Shown piece by piece: positions 7,859 through 16,225 of a stretch of DNA of 64,000 nt. The translations under genes were made by a program, and so were the position numbers. The stretch is from assembly GCF_029589435.1 (NCBI RefSeq), contig NZ_JARRAG010000002.1, forward strand, positions 1 to 64,000, read 5' to 3'. The DNA is from Paludisphaera mucosa. GTDB lineage: Bacteria; Planctomycetota; Planctomycetia; Isosphaerales; Isosphaeraceae. Within the stretch, counting starts at the first letter, position 1, and each line of letters starts with the position of its first letter. The notes below the pieces were generated by a model. It worked only from the letters and a program-made list of their open reading frames with translations. It was not told the origin of the DNA and ran no database searches.

Positions 7859-7861
7859 TGA

Positions 7862-8309
7862 ATACCAGTTTCAGCCCCGAGCGGCCCAGGGCGAGCGCAT
7901 GGAGGCCCTCAGGGCGGCTCGTTTGGGGAGATGAGTTACCGGACGCCCGACGGCTCACCGCCCGGCCCCATCCGCGGCCGGTGGGGCCGTGGCCGGCGGG
8001 GAGGGTCCAGTCGCGGCGACGCTGCGCGCTCACCACGAGCCAGATGCGGACGGTTCCGGGGGGTCGGTCGCTCGGCGCCGGCGGGACGCGGGCGGCTTCG
8101 CCGCGCTAGGCCCGCCGACGACGACGTCACCTGACCCGTGGCGGCCCGGCGGTTCAGTGCGGAGGAGGCGGAACGCGACGGCGGCTCGGGTCTCGAAACG
8201 AGCGAGAGATGGAGGATGGAGACCTGCGGCCTTGTCGTCGTCGGCCAAACTTGAGAAGGCCTGCGCCCGGCCGCAAACGCCGATCGGTAGGGGCTCATCC
8301 GGGTGAGCT
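7862..8309. other. Gene-poor stretch right of the IS
   Basis: About 450 bases that follow the IS on the original flank of the M56 gene. Several short open frames exist on both strands, as expected at this GC content, but none has a family signature or a convincing ribosome binding site. No tRNA, repeat arm or terminator was seen. Confidence 0.4.
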
Positions 8310-8693
8310 TTAATCGCCCGCCGTGAGATCGAGCGGCATGGTTTGCGAGGGCCGCCCGGCGGACGCCTCGTCTTTCCACTGGACCCACCTCGACCTCATC
8401 GCGCGAACCAGGTATCGGCCGACCGGCCGTCCCGCGCGCCACGTGACCGCGCGGAAGGTCTGCCCGGGGAAGCGTTCGACGATCTCCGTGACCGCGATGA
8501 TCGTCGCGCAGGCCCCGAGTCGACGGCCTTCGAGCGTTTGCAGATCGATCCAATCGGCCGGCCCGTCGCGATCGACGCCGGACTGGGAGTAGAGCCGGCC
8601 CGTCGAGATCGGCACGCCTCGCCTCGTTTCAGGGTTGATGGCACCGCCTGGGCGAGCCGCAGCCTCGCACATCGAGCGTTGTATGGCCAGCAT
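8310..8693 (-). CDS. Hypothetical protein, possibly a transposase remnant
   Basis: A 127-codon minus-strand frame with GC-rich third positions. The central part reads GVDRDGPADWIDLQTLEGRR, then VTEIVERFPGQTFRAVTWR and AGRPVGRYLVRAMRSRWVQW. RFPxQTFRxVTWR faintly recalls DDE transposases of the IS701/IS4 type, but the match is weak and no catalytic set is seen. The start is uncertain because the first 30 codons look unlike coding sequence. It lies in the accessory island between the IS and the reductase gene. It may be a degraded fragment or not a gene. Confidence 0.25.
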   Translation of the reverse strand: MLAIQRSMCEAAARPGGAINPETRRGVPISTGRLYSQSGVDRDGPADWIDLQTLEGRRLGACATIIAVTEIVERFPGQTFRAVTWRAGRPVGRYLVRAMRSRWVQWKDEASAGRPSQTMPLDLTAGD

Positions 8694-8699
8694 ACTTTA

Positions 8700-8715
8700 T
8701 GTCCGCTAGCGGACA
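8700..8715. promoter_or_regulatory. 16-bp perfect palindrome in an AT-rich patch
   Basis: TGTCCGCTAGCGGACA is an exact inverted repeat inside an unusually AT-rich stretch (about 8680-8870) for this sequence. It looks like a dimeric regulator site, but no clear gene starts next to it; the nearest is the doubtful minus-strand frame ending upstream. Alternatively it is a trace of a mobile element end. Confidence 0.4.
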
Positions 8716-8858
8716 AAACAAATCCTCCGAAATTGGCAAACATAACGACTTCGCCCATACGCATGGACTCTTCTTAACAATCCCGAAGACCCCGGTCGGC
8801 CCGCACTCGTGCCGACCTCCGCGACGGCTGATCGGCGAAAATTGTATCCTCCTGGACC

Positions 8859-9494
8859 TCATGCTTTCCGATCGAGCTGGAATGTGACGCGAGTCCCATG
8901 ACCTCGGAATAAAGCGAGATTGATCCAGAGCAAGGCTATCGGTTCGAGGAGACGAGCCATCGTCAGCGGGCCGGCGACCACCGGGTCGAAGCCGACGTCG
9001 CGGGCCAGGCCGCAGGCGATCGCCTTCGCGGCCTCGTCGTCGCCGGCGATGAGCATGGTCGCGGGCCTGCCGTGGAAGTCGGGGTCGGCCATGTTCTCGA
9101 ATCCGGTGGTGTTGAACGCCTTCACCACGCGAGCCTCCGGCGCCCAGGTCGCCACCAACTCCGCGCCCGAGGAGGTCCGACCGACGAGCAGGACGGACAG
9201 GTCGTCGGCCAGCGGGTTGGTGCAGTCGATGAGCACCTTTCCCGACAGGTCGCCGGCCTCCCGCACCGCCGACTCGGTCGCCGGCCAGGGGGTGGCGAGG
9301 ACGACCACCTCCGCGCCGGCCGCCGCCTCGGCGACTCCGGCCGCGCGGGCCCGGCCGGCGGTCGTCGCGACGACGGAAGCGACCCTGTTTCCGGCCGGGT
9401 CCCGGACTCCGAAGACGATTTCGTGGCCGGCCGCGGCCCAGGCCCTCCCCAGCGTCCCGCCGACCTGACCCGCCCCGATGATCGCGATTTTCAT
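8859..9494 (-). CDS. F420-dependent NADP oxidoreductase-like protein
   Basis: A 211-residue cytosolic Rossmann protein of the NADPH-dependent F420 reductase-like family. It begins MKIAIIGAGQVGGTLGRAW, with GAGQVG binding the dinucleotide phosphate, and continues VLATPW, DCTNPLADD and VVKAFNTTGFENM, all typical of this family. Many members outside F420 producers use other substrates, so the acceptor is unknown. It is divergent from an HxlR regulator gene about 200 bases away, a common pairing in which the regulator controls the reductase. Confidence 0.88.
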   Translation of the reverse strand: MKIAIIGAGQVGGTLGRAWAAAGHEIVFGVRDPAGNRVASVVATTAGRARAAGVAEAAAGAEVVVLATPWPATESAVREAGDLSGKVLIDCTNPLADDLSVLLVGRTSSGAELVATWAPEARVVKAFNTTGFENMADPDFHGRPATMLIAGDDEAAKAIACGLARDVGFDPVVAGPLTMARLLEPIALLWINLALFRGHGTRVTFQLDRKA

Positions 9495-9694
9495 GATCGT
9501 GTCCCTGCGCGAACCAGGTCGCCGATTTTCGACTCCGTCATCTCGCCCACGCGCGACCTGACGGCGGACGATCTCGACGACCTTCTCCTCCCGCCGATCC
9601 CCGGTCCCTCCGGGACGTCGGGTCTTGTATCATCCCGTTCTGGGAGGGAGAAGGAGTGTCGAGGAAGTGGCCGAGGCACGAAAAGGATACCGCG

Positions 9695-10018
9695 ATGGAC
9701 GAGTCCGAATGCCCGATCCGGACGACGCTGGATGTGATCGGCGGGAAGTGGAAGCCGCTCATCCTCTTCCAGCTCAAGGCCGGGCCGCGGCGATTCAGCG
9801 CCCTGCGGCGGGCCATCCCCGAGGTGACGCCGAAGATGCTCACCGACCATCTGAAAGAGCTGGAGCGGGACGGGATCGTCCGACGGGAAGTTTTCGCCGT
9901 CGTGCCGCCCCGCGTCGAATACGCCTTCACCCCGTACGGCGAGGGCCTGAAGCCGATCCTGACCGCGATGGCGGAGTGGGGCGCCGGACATCGAGCGAGA
10001 AATCCGGCGTCGTCCTGA
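9695..10018 (+). CDS. HxlR family transcriptional regulator
   Basis: A 107-residue winged-helix regulator. CPIRTTLDVIGGKWKPLILF is the family signature with the N-terminal Cys often used in redox or aldehyde sensing. FSALRRAIPEVTPKMLTDHL is the HTH, and ELERDGIVRREVF and PPRVEYAFTPYGEGLKPIL form the wing and C-terminal helix. ATG 9695 (MDESECPIRTT) is preferred over an in-frame ATG at 9656 because AAAGGAT lies before it and it fits the family N-terminus. It is divergent from the reductase gene and probably regulates it. Confidence 0.92.
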   Translation: MDESECPIRTTLDVIGGKWKPLILFQLKAGPRRFSALRRAIPEVTPKMLTDHLKELERDGIVRREVFAVVPPRVEYAFTPYGEGLKPILTAMAEWGAGHRARNPASS

Positions 10019-10058
10019 TTCCCAAGCCTGCGAAGGCCAGTTCCGAGGGAGGATTCCC

Positions 10059-10874
10059 GTGATGGCGGACGAGCGGCTGATCTCCGACCGGTTCCCCCGC
10101 GCCTCGGCCTATAACCCCGAGTGGCTGCTCGCCGGGGTCGGCGGCGCGGCGAACCCCCTATGGATGACCGAGTGGCTGGCCGGGGCGCTCGACCTGCGAC
10201 CCGGCATGCGCGTGCTGGATCTCGGCTGCGGTCGCGCGATGTCGTCGATTTTCCTGCGCCGCGAGTTCGGCGTGCAGGTCTGGGCCGCCGACCTCTGGTT
10301 CAGCGTCTCGGAGAACCTGCAACGGGCCCGCGACGCGGGGGTCGAGGACGGGGTCTTCCCGCTCCACGTCGACGCGCGCTCGCTCCCCTTCGCATCGGAG
10401 TTCTTCGACGCGATCGTGTCGATCGACTCGTTCCCCTACTACGGCACCGACGACCAGTACCTCGGTTATCTCGCGCGGTTCGTGAAGCCCGGCGGCCAGC
10501 TGGGGATCGTCGGGGCCGGCCTGATCCGAGAGATCGAGGGCGAGGTCCCCGCTCATCTTCGGGGATGGTGGACGCCGGACCTGTGGTGCCTGCACTCGGC
10601 GGCCTGGTGGCGACGGCACTGGGAGCGGACCGGCATCGTGGACGTCGCGACGGCCGACGCCCTCCCCGAAGGCTGGCGGCGCTGGCTGGACTGGCTCGGC
10701 CTGGTCGCCCCCGAGAACGTGACGGAGGTCCAGGCGATCGAGGCCGACGCCGGCGATTACCTGGGCTACGTCCGCGTGGCGGGACGACGCCGTGCCGAGG
10801 CGCAGCCGTCGGAGCCGATCACGTCCGTCCCCACGCAATATGAGAAGAAGCCCCTGCTCCGCGACTCGGAGTGA
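10059..10874 (+). CDS. Class I SAM-dependent methyltransferase
   Basis: A 271-residue soluble protein with a Rossmann-type methyltransferase core. Motif I is RVLDLGCGRAMSS (about residues 50-62); VWAADLW gives the acidic residue after beta-2; FDAIVSIDSFPYYG and VKPGGQLGIVG are motifs II and III. The C-terminal half has many Trp residues (GWWTPDLWCLHSAAWWRRHW). The substrate cannot be inferred. It follows the HxlR gene on the same strand by 40 bases, so it may be co-transcribed. It ends convergently with a secreted-protein gene, with a strong terminator between. Confidence 0.88.
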   Translation: MMADERLISDRFPRASAYNPEWLLAGVGGAANPLWMTEWLAGALDLRPGMRVLDLGCGRAMSSIFLRREFGVQVWAADLWFSVSENLQRARDAGVEDGVFPLHVDARSLPFASEFFDAIVSIDSFPYYGTDDQYLGYLARFVKPGGQLGIVGAGLIREIEGEVPAHLRGWWTPDLWCLHSAAWWRRHWERTGIVDVATADALPEGWRRWLDWLGLVAPENVTEVQAIEADAGDYLGYVRVAGRRRAEAQPSEPITSVPTQYEKKPLLRDSE

Positions 10875-10908
10875 GTTGGTTTTCCTGAGCGTAACTTTCG
10901 AACGCCGA

Positions 10909-10952
10909 GGAGCCCTCGGGGGCCGTCGCAGGAGACGGGCCCCGAGGGCTCC
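10909..10952. terminator. Bidirectional hairpin terminator
   Basis: GGAGCCCTCGGGG and CCCCGAGGGCTCC form a 13-bp perfect stem with a loop of about 18 bases. It lies between two convergent genes (ending at 10874 and 10984), the expected place for a shared terminator. No strong T-run is present. Confidence 0.7.
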
Positions 10953-10983
10953 GGAATCGGGATCGAGCGGCAGCCCGGTCGTG

Positions 10984-12645
10984 TCAGTTGCCGGCGAAGA
11001 ACTGGGCGGCGGCCTCGGGGTCGTTGACGACGCGGCCGACCAGCTCGAATTCGAGCTTCTGGTTGAACGGCAGCTTGAGGGCCAGGGGCTTGAGCGGGAC
11101 CAGGAACTGGGCGCCCTGGAACGGGGACGGGAAGAGTCCCGACGCGATCAGGTTGTTGAGCGGCGGAAGGCCCTGGAGCTTCTTGAGGGCCGGCATGAAG
11201 GAGGACTTGATCGCCTTCATGTCGGTCTTCTTGGCCTCGGACTTCGGGACCTCCGGCGTGCTGGGGGCCGCCTCGGCCTCGGGATCGGACGCAGGCGTCG
11301 CCGGCTTTCGGCGCGACTGGGGGCTGGCGAGGGGCTCGGACGACTCGTCGGACGCCGGCTCGGCCGGCTGCTCGTCTTCGGGGAGCGTGGGGAGCGCGGC
11401 GGGGGTGCCGTCGGCGTGGACGCCCTGCGGCAGCGAGCGGCTGGGCAGCTCGGGGAGGGCCGCCGCGGTGCGCGGGGCCTCGGGCCGCTCGGGCGTCGCG
11501 GGGACGGCCGCGGGGGGCTCGTGGCGGGTCGGGACGGCGGCCGGCTGATCATCGTCGTCATCGGCCTCGGCCGAGATCACGGCCAGGTGCTCGCGGACGA
11601 CGGCCTTGCCCTCGGCGTCGGCCACGGTGTGGGGCCCGAAGCCGACGACCAGGACCTCGCCGTCGGGGATCAGCCATTCGCCGGCGGCCGAGGCGCGACC
11701 GACCTCGGGGATCTGGACGCCCCCCTCGCCCGACGCCTTCCAGCCCGCGCGGGCGGTCGAGGCGTCGGTCTTCGCGGCGGCGGTCTTAGAGAGCTTGCAG
11801 CTCGGCGTGGTTTTCCCGTCGGCGGTGCGTCCCTCGTCGCACTTGACCTCGCAGGCGTGGACCGCGCCGGCGCCGGCGGTCGAGGCCTGGCAGCAGGCGG
11901 AGTCGTGCCGGCACCGGGTCGCGATCGCGGCGGACTTCACGATCGCGACGGACTTGCTGGGGAACCAGTCGGCGGGAATCCTGATGCTGGTCACGGGCTT
12001 CGCGGCCTCGTCGGGATTGGCGTCGAGGTCCATCGAGGCGCTCACCGTCACCGACACGCCGTGGTGCAGCTCGGCGGCCTGAAGCGCCTGAAAGGGGCAT
12101 GGCGCGTCGGCTCGCATCTCGGCCAGAGCCACTTTCGCGTCCGATTCCGGCCGGCGGGCTTGCTTCACGGTCGGCGAGGCGATCGTGTGGACGCTGCGGA
12201 CGTCGACGTCGTCGATGACGAGCTGGGCGAGCACGCCCTGGTCGATCCGGCGGCCGACGACGGTCGCGACGACGCCCTCGCGGACGCTCTCGGTGACCGG
12301 CCGGGGGGCCTTGCCCTTGCCCTTCCAGACGACCTGGGTGACGAACTCCTGGCTCTTGCAGGTCGACAGGTGGACGGGGGCCTGGGCGGGGCCCTTGACC
12401 TCGGCCGGGTCGGCGGCGACGGCCTGGGCCTCGGCGGGGAGCCGGTCGAGGAAGTCGTCGGGGGTGGTCCAGACGCTCACCGCGTTGTGCTGGGCGACCG
12501 GCTTGAGGCCGGTCCCGCGCCAGGCGAGGCCCTTCACTTCCACCATCCGGAAGCGGTAGGTGATCTGCGGCTTCGTCTCCTCCGGCGGGGCCCCCGGACC
12601 CGAAGCGGCCAGGGCCACGGCCAGCCATCCCAGTGCGACGCCCAT
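10984..12645 (-). CDS. Hypothetical secreted protein with Cys cluster and Pro/Ala-rich linker
   Basis: A 553-residue product from ATG 12645, where MGVALGWLAVALAASGPGAP forms a signal peptide; 14 upstream codons are less likely. Residues about 25-240 form a globular region (ITYRFRMVEVKGLAWRGTGL at its start). Next comes a Cys-rich patch (CRHDSACCQAS, HACEVKC, CKLSK), then a region near 300-360 with GEWLIPDGEVLVVGFGPHT, a long disordered Pro/Glu/Ala segment (about 370-460), and a C-terminal domain ending FELVGRVVNDPEAAAQFFAG. No family was recognised. It is divergent from glpD across 273 bases with no clear promoter, and probably acts outside the cytoplasm. Confidence 0.75.
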   Translation of the reverse strand: MGVALGWLAVALAASGPGAPPEETKPQITYRFRMVEVKGLAWRGTGLKPVAQHNAVSVWTTPDDFLDRLPAEAQAVAADPAEVKGPAQAPVHLSTCKSQEFVTQVVWKGKGKAPRPVTESVREGVVATVVGRRIDQGVLAQLVIDDVDVRSVHTIASPTVKQARRPESDAKVALAEMRADAPCPFQALQAAELHHGVSVTVSASMDLDANPDEAAKPVTSIRIPADWFPSKSVAIVKSAAIATRCRHDSACCQASTAGAGAVHACEVKCDEGRTADGKTTPSCKLSKTAAAKTDASTARAGWKASGEGGVQIPEVGRASAAGEWLIPDGEVLVVGFGPHTVADAEGKAVVREHLAVISAEADDDDDQPAAVPTRHEPPAAVPATPERPEAPRTAAALPELPSRSLPQGVHADGTPAALPTLPEDEQPAEPASDESSEPLASPQSRRKPATPASDPEAEAAPSTPEVPKSEAKKTDMKAIKSSFMPALKKLQGLPPLNNLIASGLFPSPFQGAQFLVPLKPLALKLPFNQKLEFELVGRVVNDPEAAAQFFAGN

Positions 12646-12918
12646 GTGACGACCTCCGTTTCGTCTTCCTCGATCCTCGAAGCGCATCTCGACCGTCGCC
12701 GGTCGGAGCGGGGCGGATCATACGACCGTCGATCGGGTCGGTCAATCGCGGCTGTCGGCCTTTTCGCGCCCGAACTTGAGCGATTCCGGACGCGGCCCCC
12801 TGGCGGCGTTTCGCGGCGTCTAGCCAAGACGGCCCCGGGACCGGACAATCGCAGGATCGGGGATTCGGCGCGCGTCGGTCGCGAGGGCCTTCCCGTTCCG
12901 GTACACGATGGGACGGCC

Positions 12919-14544
12919 ATGTCGCCGAACACGCTCTCGCGCGGGGAGAACCTGGAGCGCCTCCGGGCCGGGACGACGTGGGACGTCGTCGTCGTGGGCG
13001 GCGGGGCGACGGGCCTCGGGGCCGCCGTCGACGCCGCCGCACGGGGCTACAAGACGCTCGTCCTGGAGTCGCTCGACTTCGCCCACGGGACGTCGAGCCG
13101 GAGCACCAAGCTGGTCCACGGCGGCGTCCGCTACCTGGCCCAGGGGAACATCCCCCTGGTCCGCGAGGCGCTCCACGAGCGCGGCCTGCTGACCCGGAAC
13201 GCTCCCCACCTCGTCCACCCCCGCGACTTCATCGTCCCGGCGTACCGCTACTGGCAGATCCCGTTCTACGGCGTCGGGCTCTGGCTGTACGACCGCCTGG
13301 CCGGCCGCCTCAGCTTGGGCCGCTCGCGCTGGCTCTCGCGGAAGGACGTGCTGAAACGGACGCCGACGATCCGCGGCGAGGGGCTCCGCGGGGGCATCCT
13401 CTACATCGACGGCCAGTTCGACGACGCCCGCCTGGCCGTCGCGCTGGCCCGGACGGCGGTCGGCCTGGGGGCCTCGGCGCTCAATCACGTCGCCGTGATC
13501 GGGCTCGTCAAGGAGCTGGGCCGGATCGTCGGCGTGCGGGCGCGCGACGCCGAGACGGGCGAGGAGTTCGCGATCCGCGCGAAAGCGGTCGTCAACGCCA
13601 CCGGGGTTTACGCCGACGCCGTACGGCGGCTCGACCAGCCCGACGCCTCGGCGCTCCTCGCTCCGAGCCAGGGCGCGCACATCGTCCTGGACCGGTCGTT
13701 CCTGCCCGGCGACACGGCGATCATGATCCCCAAGACCGACGACGGCCGGGTTCTCTTCGCGATCCCCTGGCACCACCGCACGCTCATCGGCACGACCGAC
13801 GTCCCGCTCTCGCAGACGCCCCGCGAGCCCGGGCCGCTGGCCGAGGAGCTGGCCTTCCTGCTGGAGCACGCCGGCCGCCACCTGACCCGCACGCCGACCG
13901 CCGCCGACGTCAAGAGCCAGTTCGCCGGCCTCCGGCCCCTGATCAACTCCGAGGTCGGCCGCGGCGGCCAGACCAAGAAGCTCTCGCGCGAGCACGCCGT
14001 CGTCGTCTCCGACTCGGGGCTGATCACCGTCACCGGCGGCAAGTGGACGACCTACCGCGTCATGGCCTGCGACGCCGTCGACCACGCGGCCGAGGTCGGC
14101 GCGCTGGCTCGCAAGCCGTGCGCGACCGAGAATTTGCACCTCCACGGCTGGACCGACCACCTCGCCGATCGCGAGGAGACGCTGGCGATCTACGGCTCGG
14201 AACTGGCCGACCTGAAGGAGCTGATCGCCCGGTCGCCCGAAGCAGGGCGGAAGCTGCACGCGGCCCTGCCCTACGTCGAGGTCGAGGTGATCTGGGGCGT
14301 CCGCCACGAGGCGGCCCGCACGATCGAGGACGTCCTGGCCCGCCGCACCCGGGCCCTCTTCCTGGACGCCCGCGCCTGCATCGAGGTCGCGCCCCGCGTC
14401 GCCGAGATCATGGCCGCCGAACTCGGCGAGGACCAGGCCTGGCAGGACCGGCAGGTCGCCGATTTCCGCGCATTGGCCGCGACCTATCTCCCGCCGGCCG
14501 GCGATGCGATCCCGACGCGCCCGACCCGCGGGCATCCGTCGTGA
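12919..14544 (+). CDS. glpD: Glycerol-3-phosphate dehydrogenase (aerobic, FAD)
   Basis: A 541-residue membrane-associated flavoenzyme that oxidises sn-glycerol 3-phosphate to dihydroxyacetone phosphate and passes electrons to quinone. DVVVVGGGATGLG (22-34) binds FAD, and FAHGTSSRSTKLVHGGVRYL is the family signature. GIGTTD-type IGTTDVPL and SGLITVTGGKWTTYR lie in the C-terminal half, followed by the DAO C-terminal helical domain. The frame is open far upstream, but that part is antisense to a secreted-protein gene, so ATG 12919 is used. A hydrolase gene overlaps its end by 4 bases (GTGA). Confidence 0.95.
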   Translation: MSPNTLSRGENLERLRAGTTWDVVVVGGGATGLGAAVDAAARGYKTLVLESLDFAHGTSSRSTKLVHGGVRYLAQGNIPLVREALHERGLLTRNAPHLVHPRDFIVPAYRYWQIPFYGVGLWLYDRLAGRLSLGRSRWLSRKDVLKRTPTIRGEGLRGGILYIDGQFDDARLAVALARTAVGLGASALNHVAVIGLVKELGRIVGVRARDAETGEEFAIRAKAVVNATGVYADAVRRLDQPDASALLAPSQGAHIVLDRSFLPGDTAIMIPKTDDGRVLFAIPWHHRTLIGTTDVPLSQTPREPGPLAEELAFLLEHAGRHLTRTPTAADVKSQFAGLRPLINSEVGRGGQTKKLSREHAVVVSDSGLITVTGGKWTTYRVMACDAVDHAAEVGALARKPCATENLHLHGWTDHLADREETLAIYGSELADLKELIARSPEAGRKLHAALPYVEVEVIWGVRHEAARTIEDVLARRTRALFLDARACIEVAPRVAEIMAAELGEDQAWQDRQVADFRALAATYLPPAGDAIPTRPTRGHPS

Positions 14545-15473
14545 CCCGACTAGAGGCGGCGTGTGCGGGGCTCGTCGTCGGAATCACCCTCGGACTTGTG
14601 TCGCTCGACTGTGGAGGGCGGCCGTCCGGCGACCTCGACCTGCCCCGCCCGACGCCCGGCCTCGAACTCAGGTCCGAGGATTTCGCCCGCGCCCGGGCCG
14701 GATTCTCGACCCGACTGGTCCGTCGCGGGCCGTCGCCCTCGACGGGCGAGCCGCTCGCGACCCCGGCCGACGCCGAGGCGGTCGAGTATCGCTCGGGCGG
14801 CCTGCGGTTGCGGGCCTACCGCAGCCGGCCCGCGCCCGACGGCGTGAGGAGGGCGGCCGTCCTCTTCCTCCACGGCGGGTTCGCCTTCGGCGAGGGGCAC
14901 TGGGAGATGAGCCGCCCCTTCCGCGACGCCGGCTACGTCGTGATGACGCCCGTCCTGCGCGGCGAGAACGGCCAACCGGGGGACTTCTCCCTTTTCTACG
15001 ACGAGGTCGACGACGTGCTCGCCGCGGCCGAGGCATTGGCCGCGGCGCCGGATGTGGATCCGGAAAACCTGTTCGTGGCCGGCCACAGCGTCGGGGGAAC
15101 TCTGGCGATGATGGCCGCGTCGGCCTCCCCGCGGTTCCGCGCCGCAGCCTCCATGTCGGGCTCCCCGGACCTGATCGCCTACCTCCAGGTCAGCCGCACG
15201 CCCGCGCCGTTCGAAGCCTCCTCGGAGGCCGAGGTCCGGCTCCGTTCTCCCGTCGCCTACGCGGCCAGCTTCAAGTGCCCCGTCCGACTGTATTGCGGCG
15301 AGGACGAATTCTGGGTGCAAGGCGGCACCCGCCGGACGGCGATGCTGGCCGAGAGGGCTGGGATCGATGCAGCGGCCGTCGAGGTGCCGGGCGACCACTC
15401 CTCCTCGGTGCCGGAGGCGATCCGGGAGATCCTCGCTTTCTTCCGCAAGGTGAGACGCGCGTCCTCGGAGTGA
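14541..15473 (+). CDS. Alpha/beta hydrolase, exported or membrane-anchored
   Basis: A 310-residue serine hydrolase starting at GTG 14541, which overlaps the glpD stop. The N-terminus (LEAACAGLVVGITLGLVSLDCGG) is a signal or lipoprotein-like segment with a poor lipobox. LFLHGGFAFGEGHW gives the oxyanion HGG. The catalytic set is Ser183 (AGHSVGG), Asp255 (CGEDEFW) and His286 (PGDHSSS). The fold resembles dienelactone hydrolase/prolyl oligopeptidase-type esterases. The substrate is unknown. Overlap with glpD implies one transcript, but a functional link to glycerol metabolism is only an inference. Confidence 0.87.
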   Translation: MTRLEAACAGLVVGITLGLVSLDCGGRPSGDLDLPRPTPGLELRSEDFARARAGFSTRLVRRGPSPSTGEPLATPADAEAVEYRSGGLRLRAYRSRPAPDGVRRAAVLFLHGGFAFGEGHWEMSRPFRDAGYVVMTPVLRGENGQPGDFSLFYDEVDDVLAAAEALAAAPDVDPENLFVAGHSVGGTLAMMAASASPRFRAAASMSGSPDLIAYLQVSRTPAPFEASSEAEVRLRSPVAYAASFKCPVRLYCGEDEFWVQGGTRRTAMLAERAGIDAAAVEVPGDHSSSVPEAIREILAFFRKVRRASSE

Positions 15474-15507
15474 GCCCTCCCGGCTCAACGACCCTTCACC
15501 TGCGTGC

Positions 15508-15879
15508 TCAGCGCCAGAAGCAGTCCATCGGGTCCATGACGATGTATTCCAACGCGTCGTCGAGGCCCAGGATGACGTCGCCGAAGTCGCCGATCGTCCG
15601 CCAGCGCTCGCTGAAGACGCTCCAGTAGAGGACGGCGAAGCGGCCGTCGGCCCGGGGCCGGAGTCGGGCGATCGGCTCGCCGCAGTCCTCCAGGAAAAGG
15701 GTGTAGCCGTGGCGGTCCTTGCGGACGCCCACGCCCCCGCCGCGCTTGTCGTTGAACGCCGCGATCCGACTCTCGACGAAATCGAGGATCACCGGTTTTT
15801 CTTCCGCCACGGCCACCCCGGCCCCGCCGGCCTTGCCGCCGCCCCGGGACTTCGGCCCGCCCGTCTTGCTGGTCTTCAT
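15508..15879 (-). CDS. Hypothetical protein, DUF3024-like
   Basis: A 123-residue product from ATG 15879. The first 30 residues are Gly/Lys-rich and probably disordered. The rest reads VESRIAAFNDKRGGGVGVRK, LFLEDCGEPIARLRPRADGR, FAVLYWSVFSERWRTIGDFG and ends EYIVMDPMDCFWR. The order (basic strand, PIARLR, LYW...RW, terminal CFW) recalls DUF3024, but the assignment is tentative. No catalytic residues can be named. It ends convergently with the hydrolase gene, 34 bases apart. Confidence 0.7.
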   Translation of the reverse strand: MKTSKTGGPKSRGGGKAGGAGVAVAEEKPVILDFVESRIAAFNDKRGGGVGVRKDRHGYTLFLEDCGEPIARLRPRADGRFAVLYWSVFSERWRTIGDFGDVILGLDDALEYIVMDPMDCFWR

Positions 15880-16225
15880 GATTCGAGATCCGGTGCGATC
15901 CGGCCCCCCGCGACTTCGAGTCGAGATGAACCCCGCGTCCTGCTCCGGCTTCGTGTTCTTCAAATCATCACGATCGCTACGGCCGGCACGCAAGGAAATT
16001 CCGACGACGGTACATGACATTTGTTCAGATTATTCGCCGCCCGGGCGTTTCCGGAAAGCCCCCCCGCGACGGGATGGGACGAACTGGCCTTGCCACCGGG
16101 CTCCTCGGGTCCGACCCTAGGAGATATTCCGGAAGCCGCTCCCGCCCGTGGGGGCTTGCGAGCCGAGTTCCAGAACCCGTTTCAGGAGTCGCCGCCCCGG
16201 TCCGATCGGGGCGCTGAGCACGACC
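15880..16225. other. Divergent intergenic region
   Basis: 346 bases between the minus-strand DUF3024-like gene and the plus-strand DinB gene. Short open frames extend both genes into it but lack family similarity and binding sites. ATTATTCGCC-type AT-rich patches near 15965-16030 may hold promoters, but no clean -35/-10 pair was found. Confidence 0.4.

Noticed and set aside
10792-12918. Long plus-strand open frame continuous with glpD, 709 codons before its start
   Set aside because: It is antisense to the secreted-protein gene, has Gly/Arg-rich composition typical of a GC-rich shadow, and GlpD homology begins only at 12919.
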